This document shows positions 1 to 5,048 of a DNA stretch of 5,494 nucleotides, in pieces. The notes below the pieces were generated by a model. The model did not search any database, was not told the DNA's origin, and saw only the letters and a program-made list of their open reading frames with translations. A program made the position numbers and the translations under genes. Source of the stretch: Vampirovibrionales bacterium (GTDB lineage Bacteria > Cyanobacteriota > Vampirovibrionia > Vampirovibrionales > JAJTHC01); assembly GCA_021299615.1 (NCBI GenBank), contig JAJTHC010000170.1:1-5494 (forward strand), in the 5' to 3' direction. How positions within the stretch are numbered: the first letter of the stretch is position 1; every line of letters begins with the position of its first letter.

Positions 1-182
1 GCACCGCTAGACGCCGAACCCAGCATCGCCGATTGAAATCCCAAGGCACCGAATCCCAATAGCGAACCGCCTCCGCCTGCGGAAGACAGGTTGGCTGAAG
101 CAGACGGCATCGATGCCGTCGTACTCGAAGGGCTTGCTGGTGGAGCCGAGTAAAAAGAAGGGAAGCGTCCAAGTGGAGGCAT
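1..182 (-). CDS. Unknown Ala/Ser/Gly/Pro-rich protein, N-terminal part only
   Basis: This reading frame starts with ATG at 182, reads leftwards and stays open to the window edge, giving 60 full codons. I do not recognise a family. Residues 1-35 are rich in Pro, Ser and Ala (start MPPLGRFPSF). A run of four glycines at 36-39 is followed by a weakly hydrophobic Gly/Ala/Leu/Phe stretch (LLGFGALGF, residues 41-49) and more Ser/Ala/Gly. There is no classic signal peptide, since no charged N-region is followed by a continuous hydrophobic core. It could be a low-complexity N-terminal region of a larger protein. The start is supported by an AAGGA ribosome binding site on the minus strand, 7 bases before the ATG, and by an extended -10 promoter further upstream. 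No other start with comparable signals is seen. The gene lies downstream of metX-metW on the same strand, but the repeat element and its own promoter suggest separate transcription. Confidence 0.65.
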   Translation of the reverse strand, partial: MPPLGRFPSFYSAPPASPSSTTASMPSASANLSSAGGGGSLLGFGALGFQSAMLGSASSG

Positions 183-215
183 GGGAGTATCCTTATCATT
201 TACAGATTTACTAAC

Positions 216-224
216 AGTATAGCA
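216..224 (-). promoter_or_regulatory. Extended -10 promoter for the leftward partial gene
   Basis: On the minus strand the sequence reads TGC followed by TATACT, an extended -10 box (TGn plus a near-consensus hexamer). It would start transcription near 209, leaving a leader of about 27 bases before the ATG at 182. No good -35 box is seen at 17-18 bases; TTAGGC is the closest. That is usual for extended -10 promoters. The assignment is by motif only. Confidence 0.5.
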
Positions 225-291
225 CAAGAAGGAACACTTGCCTAATAAACTAGACATTTTTTAAGGATTTTGCTTTGTCCCCCTCCTCTGC

Positions 292-456
292 TATAGTGTT
301 TTATACCATTTAAACGATTGAATAGCGACTAGGCTCCTAGTCTAGCCTACTGTACAGAAAACTCTAAATTCAGCTATACAGAGACGACCATAAGCCCATC
401 GAGAATCCGAGCGATAAAGTATAGACACTGTAGGGGAAATTATTTAAAACACTATA
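292..456. mobile_element. Element 1: MITE-like mosaic repeat with inverted ends
   Basis: This is a non-coding 165-bp block between the metX-metW stop codon and the leftward partial gene. Its ends are perfect 12-bp inverted repeats, TATAGTGTTTTA at 292-303 and TAAAACACTATA at 445-456. Inside, 303-333 matches the left arm of element 3 (4339-4369) at 30 of 31 bases, and 377-414 matches the middle of element 3 (4408-4445) at 34 of 38. Positions 333-365 match the right part of element 2 (3575-3607) at 31 of 33, in the same orientation. Positions 416-454 are the exact reverse complement of the left end of element 2 (39 of 39). It therefore looks like a chimera of the other two. A 7-bp inverted repeat, GACTAGG/CCTAGTC (327-342), could form a hairpin. 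No ORF of note is present. The mobile origin is inferred from the repeats, the inverted ends and the TA flanks. Confidence 0.7.
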
Positions 457-464
457 AAAAATAT

Positions 465-2318
465 TTACACCAGCTCGTAAATGGCATAAGAGGCTCGCCA
501 GTTGACGCCCCACGCCTGACGAGAGCATGCCTGCCACCTCTCCCCAAAGCGATACACCCGCCTTGCCTGCTTAAAGCCCAACTCTTCTGAAAGCGTTGTG
601 AAATCTTTAAGCGTAAATAGGTGGATGTTCGGCGTGTTGTACCACATGTAAGGCAAAGCAGACGAGTTAGGCATGCGTCCACGAAGCAACAACTGCAAGC
701 GAATCGGCAAGAAGCCAAAGTTCGGAAAGCCAATCACGCAACGACGTGCCACACGCTTCATTTCTTTTAAAACACGGTAAGGATCCTGCAACGATTGCAA
801 CGCCAAGTGAAGCACCGCCACATCAAAGGAACCGTCAGGCAACTGGCTTAAGGTGTGGAGCATATCGCCTTGTAAAACAGGTAACCCCTTGCTCAACGCC
901 TCTTTGACGGATGCTTCCTTCTGCTCTACCCCCAACAATATAGGATGAGTCCCCTGTGCGTTTAAAATCTCAAGCAAATCCCCCGTACCACAACCCAAGT
1001 CCAGCACCGAATCATGTACTTCCACCAAGCTTAGCAAAGGGGCTAGGTCATCTCGAAGCACAGCAGGAGGGCTAGACGTTTTAGACGCTTCATTCGTAAA
1101 CACACCATACAAAAAAGACGGAAGAAAGGCATTCAGTTCTCTGGTGTCAATCAAAAAGGCGTCATGCCCCCAAGGGGTTGAAAGCGTAATAGCAGAAGGG
1201 GATTGATTGAGGGCGACTAAGGCATCCACCAAGCGATGCGTTTCTTTAGGGGGGAAGAGTCCATCAGTGTCATACGCCACAAATAAGCAGTCGGCTTTTA
1301 TACGAGCCATTGCGGTTTTGAGATCTCCCTTACCCCACGATTCCACCACATCAAACGCATCAAGGGCTTTGCTTAAATACAAGTAACTATTGGCGTCAAA
1401 ACGATTCACAAACTGTTGCCCTTGGTAGTCCAAGTACGATTCGACTTGAAATTCAGGCTGAAAGGGTTTTCCTGCTTTGGAAGCATGAGCAGGTAAAATA
1501 GATTGCCTTTCAATTAAAGAGCGTCCGAATTTTTGATCCAAACTATCTTCACTCACATAAGTAATATGAGCCAACATACGAGCCGTGGCAAGCCCCTTCC
1601 TAGGTTCCGTACCATGGGTTTGATACAAGCCTTGCTTCCACTGAGGATCGTGCATAATGGCATGACGCCCCACGGCATTAAAGGCAATGCCTTGCGTACT
1701 ATACGAGGCTCCGCTGGCAATAATCACGAGCTTTTTCATGTGTTCAGGGTAGCGAATGCCCCATTCAAGTGCTTGAAAGCCCCCCATAGAACCACCCACT
1801 ACCGCCTGCCATTGAGGAATACAAAGGGCTTGCATGACGGCATGTTGAGCATTCACCATATCGGCAATCGTAATGGGGGGAAAGCTGGTGTGGTAAGGAG
1901 CTTGTGTTTCTGGATGCACGGATTCAGGCCCTGTGGAACCGTTGCATCCGCCGAGTACATGGGTGCAAAGAATGGCGTGGGTTTGGGGATTAAACGCCTT
2001 CCCTTCACCGACGAGATCGTCCCACCAGCCTGCTTTTTTGTCGTTGTGCTGGTGGCGGCCTGCCAAGTGGGCATCGCCTGTTAAGGCGTGGCACACTAAA
2101 ATGACGTTGTCTTTTTCGGCGTTGAGTTGACCGTAGAGTTCCATGCGAATCTCAAAAGACGGTAATATATCGCCACTTTCAAGGGTGAGGGGCGTTTCAA
2201 ACTGAACCTGAAGGGGCGTGACCAAGCATTCTTTTTGCCAAGCATCGAAGGCTTCGGCTTGATGCGTTTCAAGCCAAGCGGCGAGTTCGCTAGAATGAAG
2301 ATGCTGAAGCGTAGTCAA
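465..2318 (-). CDS. metX: Fused homoserine O-acyltransferase MetX and MetW (methionine biosynthesis)
   Basis: This 617-residue protein joins two enzymes of the first committed methionine step. Residues about 35-400 are MetX, an alpha/beta-hydrolase that transfers an acyl group from acetyl-CoA (in some lineages succinyl-CoA) to homoserine in the cytoplasm. It shows the CHALTG oxyanion region (76-81), the nucleophile elbow GGSMGG with Ser177, Asp352 in the TDGLFPP motif and His385 in GHDAFL. The 33-residue Asp-His spacing equals that of known MetX enzymes. A linker of about 30 residues, rich in Ser, Pro and Ala, leads to MetW (about 433-600). MetW is a methyltransferase-fold protein with the SAM-type loop DLGCGTGD (440-447), acidic Glu465 and the MetW signatures FPNFG, LLLRGRMP and WYNTPNIHLFT. 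MetW is usually a separate gene next to metX and is needed for MetX function in several proteobacteria. The start is a TTG with AAGGA 9 bases upstream; the next in-frame ATG (residue 59) would cut into MetX. Acyl specificity is not decided. Confidence 0.95.
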   Translation of the reverse strand: MTTLQHLHSSELAAWLETHQAEAFDAWQKECLVTPLQVQFETPLTLESGDILPSFEIRMELYGQLNAEKDNVILVCHALTGDAHLAGRHQHNDKKAGWWDDLVGEGKAFNPQTHAILCTHVLGGCNGSTGPESVHPETQAPYHTSFPPITIADMVNAQHAVMQALCIPQWQAVVGGSMGGFQALEWGIRYPEHMKKLVIIASGASYSTQGIAFNAVGRHAIMHDPQWKQGLYQTHGTEPRKGLATARMLAHITYVSEDSLDQKFGRSLIERQSILPAHASKAGKPFQPEFQVESYLDYQGQQFVNRFDANSYLYLSKALDAFDVVESWGKGDLKTAMARIKADCLFVAYDTDGLFPPKETHRLVDALVALNQSPSAITLSTPWGHDAFLIDTRELNAFLPSFLYGVFTNEASKTSSPPAVLRDDLAPLLSLVEVHDSVLDLGCGTGDLLEILNAQGTHPILLGVEQKEASVKEALSKGLPVLQGDMLHTLSQLPDGSFDVAVLHLALQSLQDPYRVLKEMKRVARRCVIGFPNFGFLPIRLQLLLRGRMPNSSALPYMWYNTPNIHLFTLKDFTTLSEELGFKQARRVYRFGERWQACSRQAWGVNWRASYAIYELV

Positions 2319-2327
2319 GGGGAGCTG

Positions 2328-2332
2328 TCCTT
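2328..2332 (-). promoter_or_regulatory. Ribosome binding site fixing the TTG start of metX-metW
   Basis: On the minus strand this reads AAGGA and lies 9 bases before the TTG at 2318-2316. The first in-frame ATG is 58 codons further in, inside the conserved MetX fold, so this site is the main reason for choosing TTG. Confidence 0.7.
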
Positions 2333-2337
2333 CTGAA

Positions 2338-2365
2338 AATGAACGTTAATCCATGTGCGTTCATT
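2338..2365. promoter_or_regulatory. 8-bp inverted repeat between pentapeptide gene and metX-metW
   Basis: AATGAACG (2338-2345) and CGTTCATT (2358-2365) are perfect inverted repeats around a 12-base spacer. The site lies in the 63-bp gap between the pentapeptide-protein stop codon (2382) and the metX-metW ribosome binding site (2328-2332). On the minus strand the stem is followed by only a short T run (TTTTC counting the stem end), so it would be a weak intrinsic terminator. An operator for a dimeric repressor controlling metX, or a leader hairpin near the ribosome binding site, fits at least as well. No known regulator motif is recognised. Confidence 0.45.
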
Positions 2366-2381
2366 CTAGCATAAAAGCCTT

Positions 2382-3035
2382 CTACATAGGACGCCCAATC
2401 ACTTTGGTGAAATTAGCTCCCGCCGTATCCGAATTATTAAAGTTCGCTTGCATGACGTTCGCCTTCGTTAAGTTCGCATTACTTAAGTTCGCACGAGTCA
2501 AATTCGCATGCGTTAAATTGGCACCAAACAAACTACTCGCACTTAGGTTACTGTCAATCAAATTTGCATTACTTAGGTTGGCTCCTCCTAATAATGCACC
2601 CTGTAAATTAGCCCCCCTTAAGTTAGCATCGGAAAAATCAGTCGCTAGTAAACGCACACCTGAAAGATCTATATACCTTAAATCAAAACCCTTAAAATCA
2701 AAACCGTTTAATACCGCCTTAGGTTTAAGCTGTAAAAGCTTCAAATGCTGAACCTTAAGCGTTTCAAGACGTTTCTTCTTCTGGTTCAACAAAACGGCGT
2801 GTCGGTCTAACAAAAAAGAGGTATTGGCACTCACGGCACAGGGGCTATTGCGGACTTCGGATTCAAGCTGGGCAATGGTTTTTGCACTAGCGTCAACAAT
2901 TTTTTGTATGGAACATCGATTTAAATAGCCTGAACGATGTAATGATGTCTTTAGAACAGTATGTTCCAAGTGACGAGTAAGCCTCGCTTGAGGAGAACTG
3001 GGCATAGGTTGAAACATAATAGGAAGAGACATCAT
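2382..3035 (-). CDS. Pentapeptide-repeat protein
   Basis: This 217-residue protein has two parts. Residues 1-111 are a basic, mostly helical-looking N-terminal region with no signal peptide or membrane segment and no family I recognise. Residues 112-211 are 20 consecutive pentapeptides of the A(N/D)LxX type, such as ANLRG, ANLQG, ANLTH and ANLTR, which in this family fold into a right-handed quadrilateral beta-helix. Early repeats are degenerate (FDFKG, FDLRY, IDLSG) and repeat 19 (SDTAG) lacks the central Leu/Phe. Pentapeptide proteins include gyrase-protecting DNA mimics (Qnr, MfpA) and many of unknown role. The surface is not strongly acidic here, so gyrase binding cannot be claimed. The start is ATG 3035 or the adjacent ATG 3032; an AGGG 6 bases before 3035 is a weak ribosome binding site. 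It is upstream of metX-metW on the same strand with a 63-bp gap, so co-transcription is possible but no functional link is evident. Confidence 0.88.
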   Translation of the reverse strand: MMSLPIMFQPMPSSPQARLTRHLEHTVLKTSLHRSGYLNRCSIQKIVDASAKTIAQLESEVRNSPCAVSANTSFLLDRHAVLLNQKKKRLETLKVQHLKLLQLKPKAVLNGFDFKGFDLRYIDLSGVRLLATDFSDANLRGANLQGALLGGANLSNANLIDSNLSASSLFGANLTHANLTRANLSNANLTKANVMQANFNNSDTAGANFTKVIGRPM

Positions 3036-3092
3036 CTAAAGCCCTAGTTTAATATACAGTATATATTTATATTATTAAAAGTACTAAAAAAA

Positions 3093-3108
3093 GCAATAAG
3101 TCTATTGC
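3093..3108. promoter_or_regulatory. Small hairpin GCAATA-AGTC-TATTGC
   Basis: A perfect 6-bp inverted repeat with a 4-base loop. It overlaps a 10-bp palindrome, TATTGCAATA, at 3103-3112. It lies in the divergent promoter region and could be an operator or a leader stem. Being short and AT-rich, it could also be chance. Confidence 0.3.
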
Positions 3109-3130
3109 AATAAAAGACTAAAACAGGTTT

Positions 3131-3156
3131 CTTTTGTAACAAAGGGGTTACAAAAG
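3131..3156. promoter_or_regulatory. 10-bp inverted repeat, operator or hairpin
   Basis: CTTTTGTAAC (3131-3140) and GTTACAAAAG (3147-3156) pair perfectly across a 6-base loop. Three more pairs (one G-T, two A-T) can extend the stem outwards. No T run follows on either strand, so it is not a standard intrinsic terminator. The position, about 95 bp before the pentapeptide start and 145 bp before the small ORF, fits a repressor or activator site serving the divergent promoters, or a leader RNA stem. Confidence 0.5.
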
Positions 3157-3301
3157 GAAGAAGGCAGGCAATTTTCTTCTTAAGATTGTTTTTATAATTA
3201 CAGAAGAAGACACAACATCAAACCATTCTTCCCTAGTATAAGCAACTATTATTTTCCATTTATTTCACGTATCAGTACAACCTTAGCGAGTAATCTACCC
3301 C

Positions 3302-3475
3302 ATGCCAAATCCTATCAACCTTAACTTTTCAGATGCCCAAGATCCCGACGTTATAGCCATAGTAAAACGCTTAGCCCCCAAGGCTCAAGCAATTTTAGAG
3401 CGTTCTGAACAAAGCGAATCACTTTTTCTTGGTGCCAAAGCCATTGAACTGCTCATGGAAGATCTTCAATTCTAG
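3302..3475 (+). CDS. Hypothetical small protein, 57 residues
   Basis: This ORF starts with ATG at 3302 and encodes 57 residues beginning MPNPINLNFSDAQ. It is soluble-looking, mildly acidic and mostly helix-forming (segments VIAIVKRLAPKAQAILER and AKAIELLMEDLQF), with no signal peptide, membrane segment or known motif. It is not recognised. For coding: balanced amino-acid use like the neighbours and an amphipathic helix pattern. Against: no clear ribosome binding site, only a GAG about 10 bases upstream. The TAG stop (3473-3475) is also the first three bases of repeat element 2, so the element may have set the present C-terminus and an earlier version may have been longer. If the element is read as absent, using its flanking TA, the frame would run on without a stop through 3617-3808 into the rpsF frame. 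That may be chance. Confidence 0.5.
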   Translation: MPNPINLNFSDAQDPDVIAIVKRLAPKAQAILERSEQSESLFLGAKAIELLMEDLQF

Positions 3476-3618
3476 TGTTTTAAATAATTTCCCCTACAGT
3501 GTCTATACTTTGTCGCTACGATTATTTTGTTCAGTCATGTAGGTCTATCTACACTTCTTCTCAAAATAATCTAAGCTCCTCGTCTAGCCTACTGTACGGA
3601 AAACTCTTTAAAACACTA
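3473..3618. mobile_element. Element 2: MITE-like repeat with 28-bp inverted ends
   Basis: This non-coding block of 146 bp has terminal inverted repeats. The first 12 bases (TAGTGTTTTAAA) are a perfect inverse of the last 12, and the similarity continues to 28 bp with 24 matches, ending in TACAGT (3495-3500) against ACTGTA (3591-3596). The ends can be read as flanked by the dinucleotide TA, as for Tc1/mariner-IS630-type insertions. The left 39 bases are an exact reverse complement of the right end of element 1, while 3575-3607 matches element 1 (333-365) in direct orientation. The interior 3518-3570 is AT-rich and unmatched in the window. TATACT at 3504-3509 could serve as a -10 box reading towards rpsF. 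The left end supplies the stop codon of the upstream small ORF. There is no transposase gene, so movement would depend on one elsewhere. Confidence 0.72.
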
Positions 3619-3770
3619 TATCCTAAAATCATGGATTGTTCCAAGTTCTTTTTTACAAGAAAAGCACGCAAACGTAACATTCTTACAAAAACGCTTGTTA
3701 TTTTATTTCGTTTGTTTTAGTCTGTTAAATACAGTCTTAACATCGTTACATAAGCTTACTGAATGTGTGC

Positions 3771-3781
3771 TTAATTATAGT
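3771..3781 (+). promoter_or_regulatory. Possible rpsF promoter -10 region
   Basis: TTAATT at 3771-3776, preceded by TGC (extended -10 type), overlaps TATAGT at 3776-3781. A TTACAT at 3747-3752 lies 18 bases before the first hexamer and is a fair -35 candidate. Transcription would start only about 15-25 bases before the rpsF TTG. The rest of 3619-3808 shows no gene, no terminator and no CCG-containing S6:S18 leader motif. Confidence 0.35.
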
Positions 3782-3795
3782 ACTCTTGTAAAATT

Positions 3796-3800
3796 GGAGA
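3796..3800 (+). promoter_or_regulatory. Ribosome binding site fixing the TTG start of rpsF
   Basis: GGAGA ends 8 bases before the TTG at 3809. It places the start exactly where S6 proteins begin (MTNYNKYEAL), and against the in-frame upstream ATG at 3695, which has no such signal and would add 38 hydrophobic, non-homologous residues. Confidence 0.75.
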
Positions 3801-3808
3801 TTCAATCC

Positions 3809-4291
3809 TTGACTAACTACAATAAATACGAAGCCCTCCTTATTTTTAAATCTAACTTTGAAAATGAAGGACTCGATGGCGTCCTTGCGAAAGTCGAAGG
3901 CGACTTTAAAAACAACAATGCCAAAATCTTCCGCATCGACAAAGTGGGTCGTAAAAAACTGGCTTATGAAATTCAAAAGTCTCGTGAAGGCTTGATTGCT
4001 GTTGTAGGCTTTGAAGCCGAAGGTGCTTCTATTAAGCCGTTAACCGCTATCTTGAACTTAAACGAAGAATTGATTCGTGTCGTTATTTTACGCAATGACG
4101 ACTTAGATGTCAGCAAGCCCTTTATCGTGACGCCTGTCACAGGTCGTGAACCTCGTGAAATGCGTGGTGGTCGTGGTGGCGGCGGTCGTGGTGGCCGTGA
4201 CAACCGTGAAGGTGGTCGTCCTCCTCGTCGTCCTCGTCAAGAAGACGGTGCTGAAGAAGGCAACTTCCAAGAAGAAGCCCACGTCGAATAA
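3809..4291 (+). CDS. rpsF: 30S ribosomal protein S6 with RGG-rich C-terminal tail
   Basis: From the TTG at 3809 this encodes 160 residues. Residues 3-98 form the S6 ferredoxin-like domain: NYNKYEALLIF as first strand, the basic KVGRKKLAYEI segment (45-55), GLIAVVGFEA (61-70) and NEELIRVVILRND (85-97). S6 binds 16S rRNA in the platform of the 30S subunit together with S18. The domain alone is about the usual length of a bacterial S6. The additional 50-60 residues are unusual: residues 113-143 are packed with Arg and Gly (GGRGGGGRGGR, then RPPRRPR), like an RGG RNA-binding tail, and the last 17 residues are acidic (QEDGAEEGNFQEEAHVE). TTG is chosen because of a GGAGA 8 bases upstream and the family's usual N-terminus. 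ssb follows after a 208-bp gap that contains repeat element 3, so transcription into ssb is plausible but not shown. Confidence 0.95.
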   Translation: MTNYNKYEALLIFKSNFENEGLDGVLAKVEGDFKNNNAKIFRIDKVGRKKLAYEIQKSREGLIAVVGFEAEGASIKPLTAILNLNEELIRVVILRNDDLDVSKPFIVTPVTGREPREMRGGRGGGGRGGRDNREGGRPPRRPRQEDGAEEGNFQEEAHVE

Positions 4292-4338
4292 GTGTGGCTT
4301 AGCTTCCTTTCGCTTTGCTTTAATCCCTTTTAGCTTTG

Positions 4339-4487
4339 ATACCATTTAAACGATTGAAAAGCGACTAGGTGGATTCTAGGAGACTAGACTCGCAGATGTG
4401 TGAGGTGTACAGAGACGTTCATAAGCACATCGAGAACCCGAGCGACAACGAAGACGCTAGACGCTATTTAATCGTTTAATTTGGTAT
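4339..4487. mobile_element. Element 3: MITE-like repeat with ~31-bp inverted ends
   Basis: This 149-bp non-coding block sits in the rpsF-ssb gap. Its left arm (4339-4368, starting ATACCATTTAAACGATT) and right arm (4457-4487) are inverted repeats, with 26 of 31 aligned columns identical and one gap. Both ends can be read as flanked by TA, or alternatively by a TGA triplet. The left arm matches element 1 (303-333) at 30 of 31 bases and the middle (4408-4445) matches element 1 (377-414) at 34 of 38, in the same order and orientation. TCTAG-GAGA-CTAGA (4375-4388) can form a small hairpin with a GNRA-type loop. The right end directly adjoins the ssb ribosome binding site (GAGGA, 4488-4492), so the element makes up most of the ssb leader. 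The stretch 4292-4338 before it is pyrimidine-rich and shows no intrinsic terminator. Confidence 0.7.
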
Positions 4488-4492
4488 GAGGA
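4488..4492 (+). promoter_or_regulatory. ssb ribosome binding site adjoining element 3
   Basis: GAGGA lies 7 bases before the ATG at 4500. It starts on the base after the element's right inverted arm, so folding of the arms in RNA could affect access to it. That last point is inference. Confidence 0.7.
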
Positions 4493-4499
4493 TGTTTTT

Positions 4500-5048
4500 A
4501 TGTCATTTGCACGAATTACTATATCAGGCACCTTGCTTCAAGCCCCTGAAAAACGCTTTACGCAAAATAATATCGGCGTAAGCATCCTACAGCTTTCTGT
4601 TCCCATGCCCCCTCGCCGTAACCAAGAAACCCCTAACTTGGTGGTGAAAGTCTTGTGTTGGCGTGGTTTGTCTGACGCCGTATTGAAGCTTCCTGCTGGA
4701 GCAGTCTTGCATGTGGAAGGTCGCTTACAAATCAATGCGGTAACGACCCCTGAAGGCGTCACCAAAAAGATGTTTGAAGTAGACGCTCAACAGATTCACC
4801 AGCTTTCTGCGTTGCCTAGCTACGTTCAGCCTGAATTTCAACAACAAGGTGGCTATAATAACCAAGCCCCTGCTCAACAAAGCTATGCTCCTCAACAACC
4901 TGCATATGCACCAGCGTCTTATGAGGATCCCCAACAGGCGGGTGGCTACGGTGGGCAAACCGCTCAAGCGGTGGCACCTGCTCCAGCGGTGAACTTAAAC
5001 ACCCTTTCCGCCGATGACTTCCTCACTGAAGACGATCTGCCTTTTTAG
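4500..5048 (+). CDS. ssb: Single-stranded DNA-binding protein
   Basis: This 182-residue protein is SSB, which coats single-stranded DNA as a tetramer during replication, recombination and repair. Residues 1-103 are the OB-fold: the opening FARITISGTLLQAPEKRF, LSVPMPPRR (32-40), VVKVLCWRGLSDAVLKL (48-64), the GAVLHVEGRLQIN strand (67-79) and KKMFEVDAQQIHQL (89-102). Residues about 104-165 are a flexible linker rich in Gln, Ala, Pro, Gly and Tyr. The protein ends in the acidic tip TEDDLPF, the conserved docking peptide for partner proteins (DDIPF in E. coli). The length is normal. The OB-fold is rather divergent in sequence, but the gene next to rpsF and the tip leave little doubt. The ATG is preceded by GAGGA at 7 bases. 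hemW follows with no gap. Confidence 0.93.
   Translation: MSFARITISGTLLQAPEKRFTQNNIGVSILQLSVPMPPRRNQETPNLVVKVLCWRGLSDAVLKLPAGAVLHVEGRLQINAVTTPEGVTKKMFEVDAQQIHQLSALPSYVQPEFQQQGGYNNQAPAQQSYAPQQPAYAPASYEDPQQAGGYGGQTAQAVAPAPAVNLNTLSADDFLTEDDLPF

Larger units (their letters stand above)
3036..3301. other. AT-rich divergent intergenic region with hairpins
   Basis: This 266-bp gap lies between two divergent genes, the pentapeptide protein (leftward) and the small ORF (rightward), so it should hold promoters for both. The stretch at 3045-3080 is almost pure A/T and contains -10-like hexamers on the minus strand (for example TATACT near 3054-3059), but without convincing -35 boxes. Two hairpins are listed separately. 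No tRNA-like fold, coding frame or copy of the repeat elements was found. Confidence 0.6.

Noticed and set aside
1533..2130. Plus-strand ORFs opposite metX
   Set aside because: They are antisense shadows of the strongly conserved MetX coding region, with no family resemblance or ribosome binding site.
2319..2381. SAM riboswitch upstream of metX-metW
   Set aside because: The 63-bp gap is too short for a SAM riboswitch plus expression platform, and only a simple 8-bp inverted repeat is present.
2400..2720. CRISPR-like or tandem DNA repeat array (recurring AAGTTCGCA-type units)
   Set aside because: The 15-base period without unique spacers is explained by coding for pentapeptides (ANLxx) on the minus strand.
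2353..2751. Plus-strand ORF of 132 codons with repeating KFA/KLA units
   Set aside because: It is the antisense shadow of the pentapeptide repeats; the 15-base period forces a repetitive open frame on the other strand. It has no ribosome binding site.
3499..3720. Plus-strand ORF of 73 codons starting inside element 2
   Set aside because: Most of it lies in repeat element 2 and the AT-rich rpsF leader. It has no ribosome binding site and an implausible Ser/Phe/Leu-rich composition.
3695..3808. Longer rpsF starting at ATG 3695
   Set aside because: The added residues are hydrophobic and unlike any S6 N-terminus, and the GGAGA plus TTG at 3809 fits the family start exactly.
3619..3808. S6:S18-binding leader RNA upstream of rpsF
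   Set aside because: The known motif needs a CCG-containing bulge; no CCG occurs in this stretch.
3973..4349. ORFs in other frames across the rpsF tail (Pro/Arg-, Thr- or Val-rich)
   Set aside because: They arise from the GGT/CGT triplet repeats of the RGG tail read in the wrong frame.
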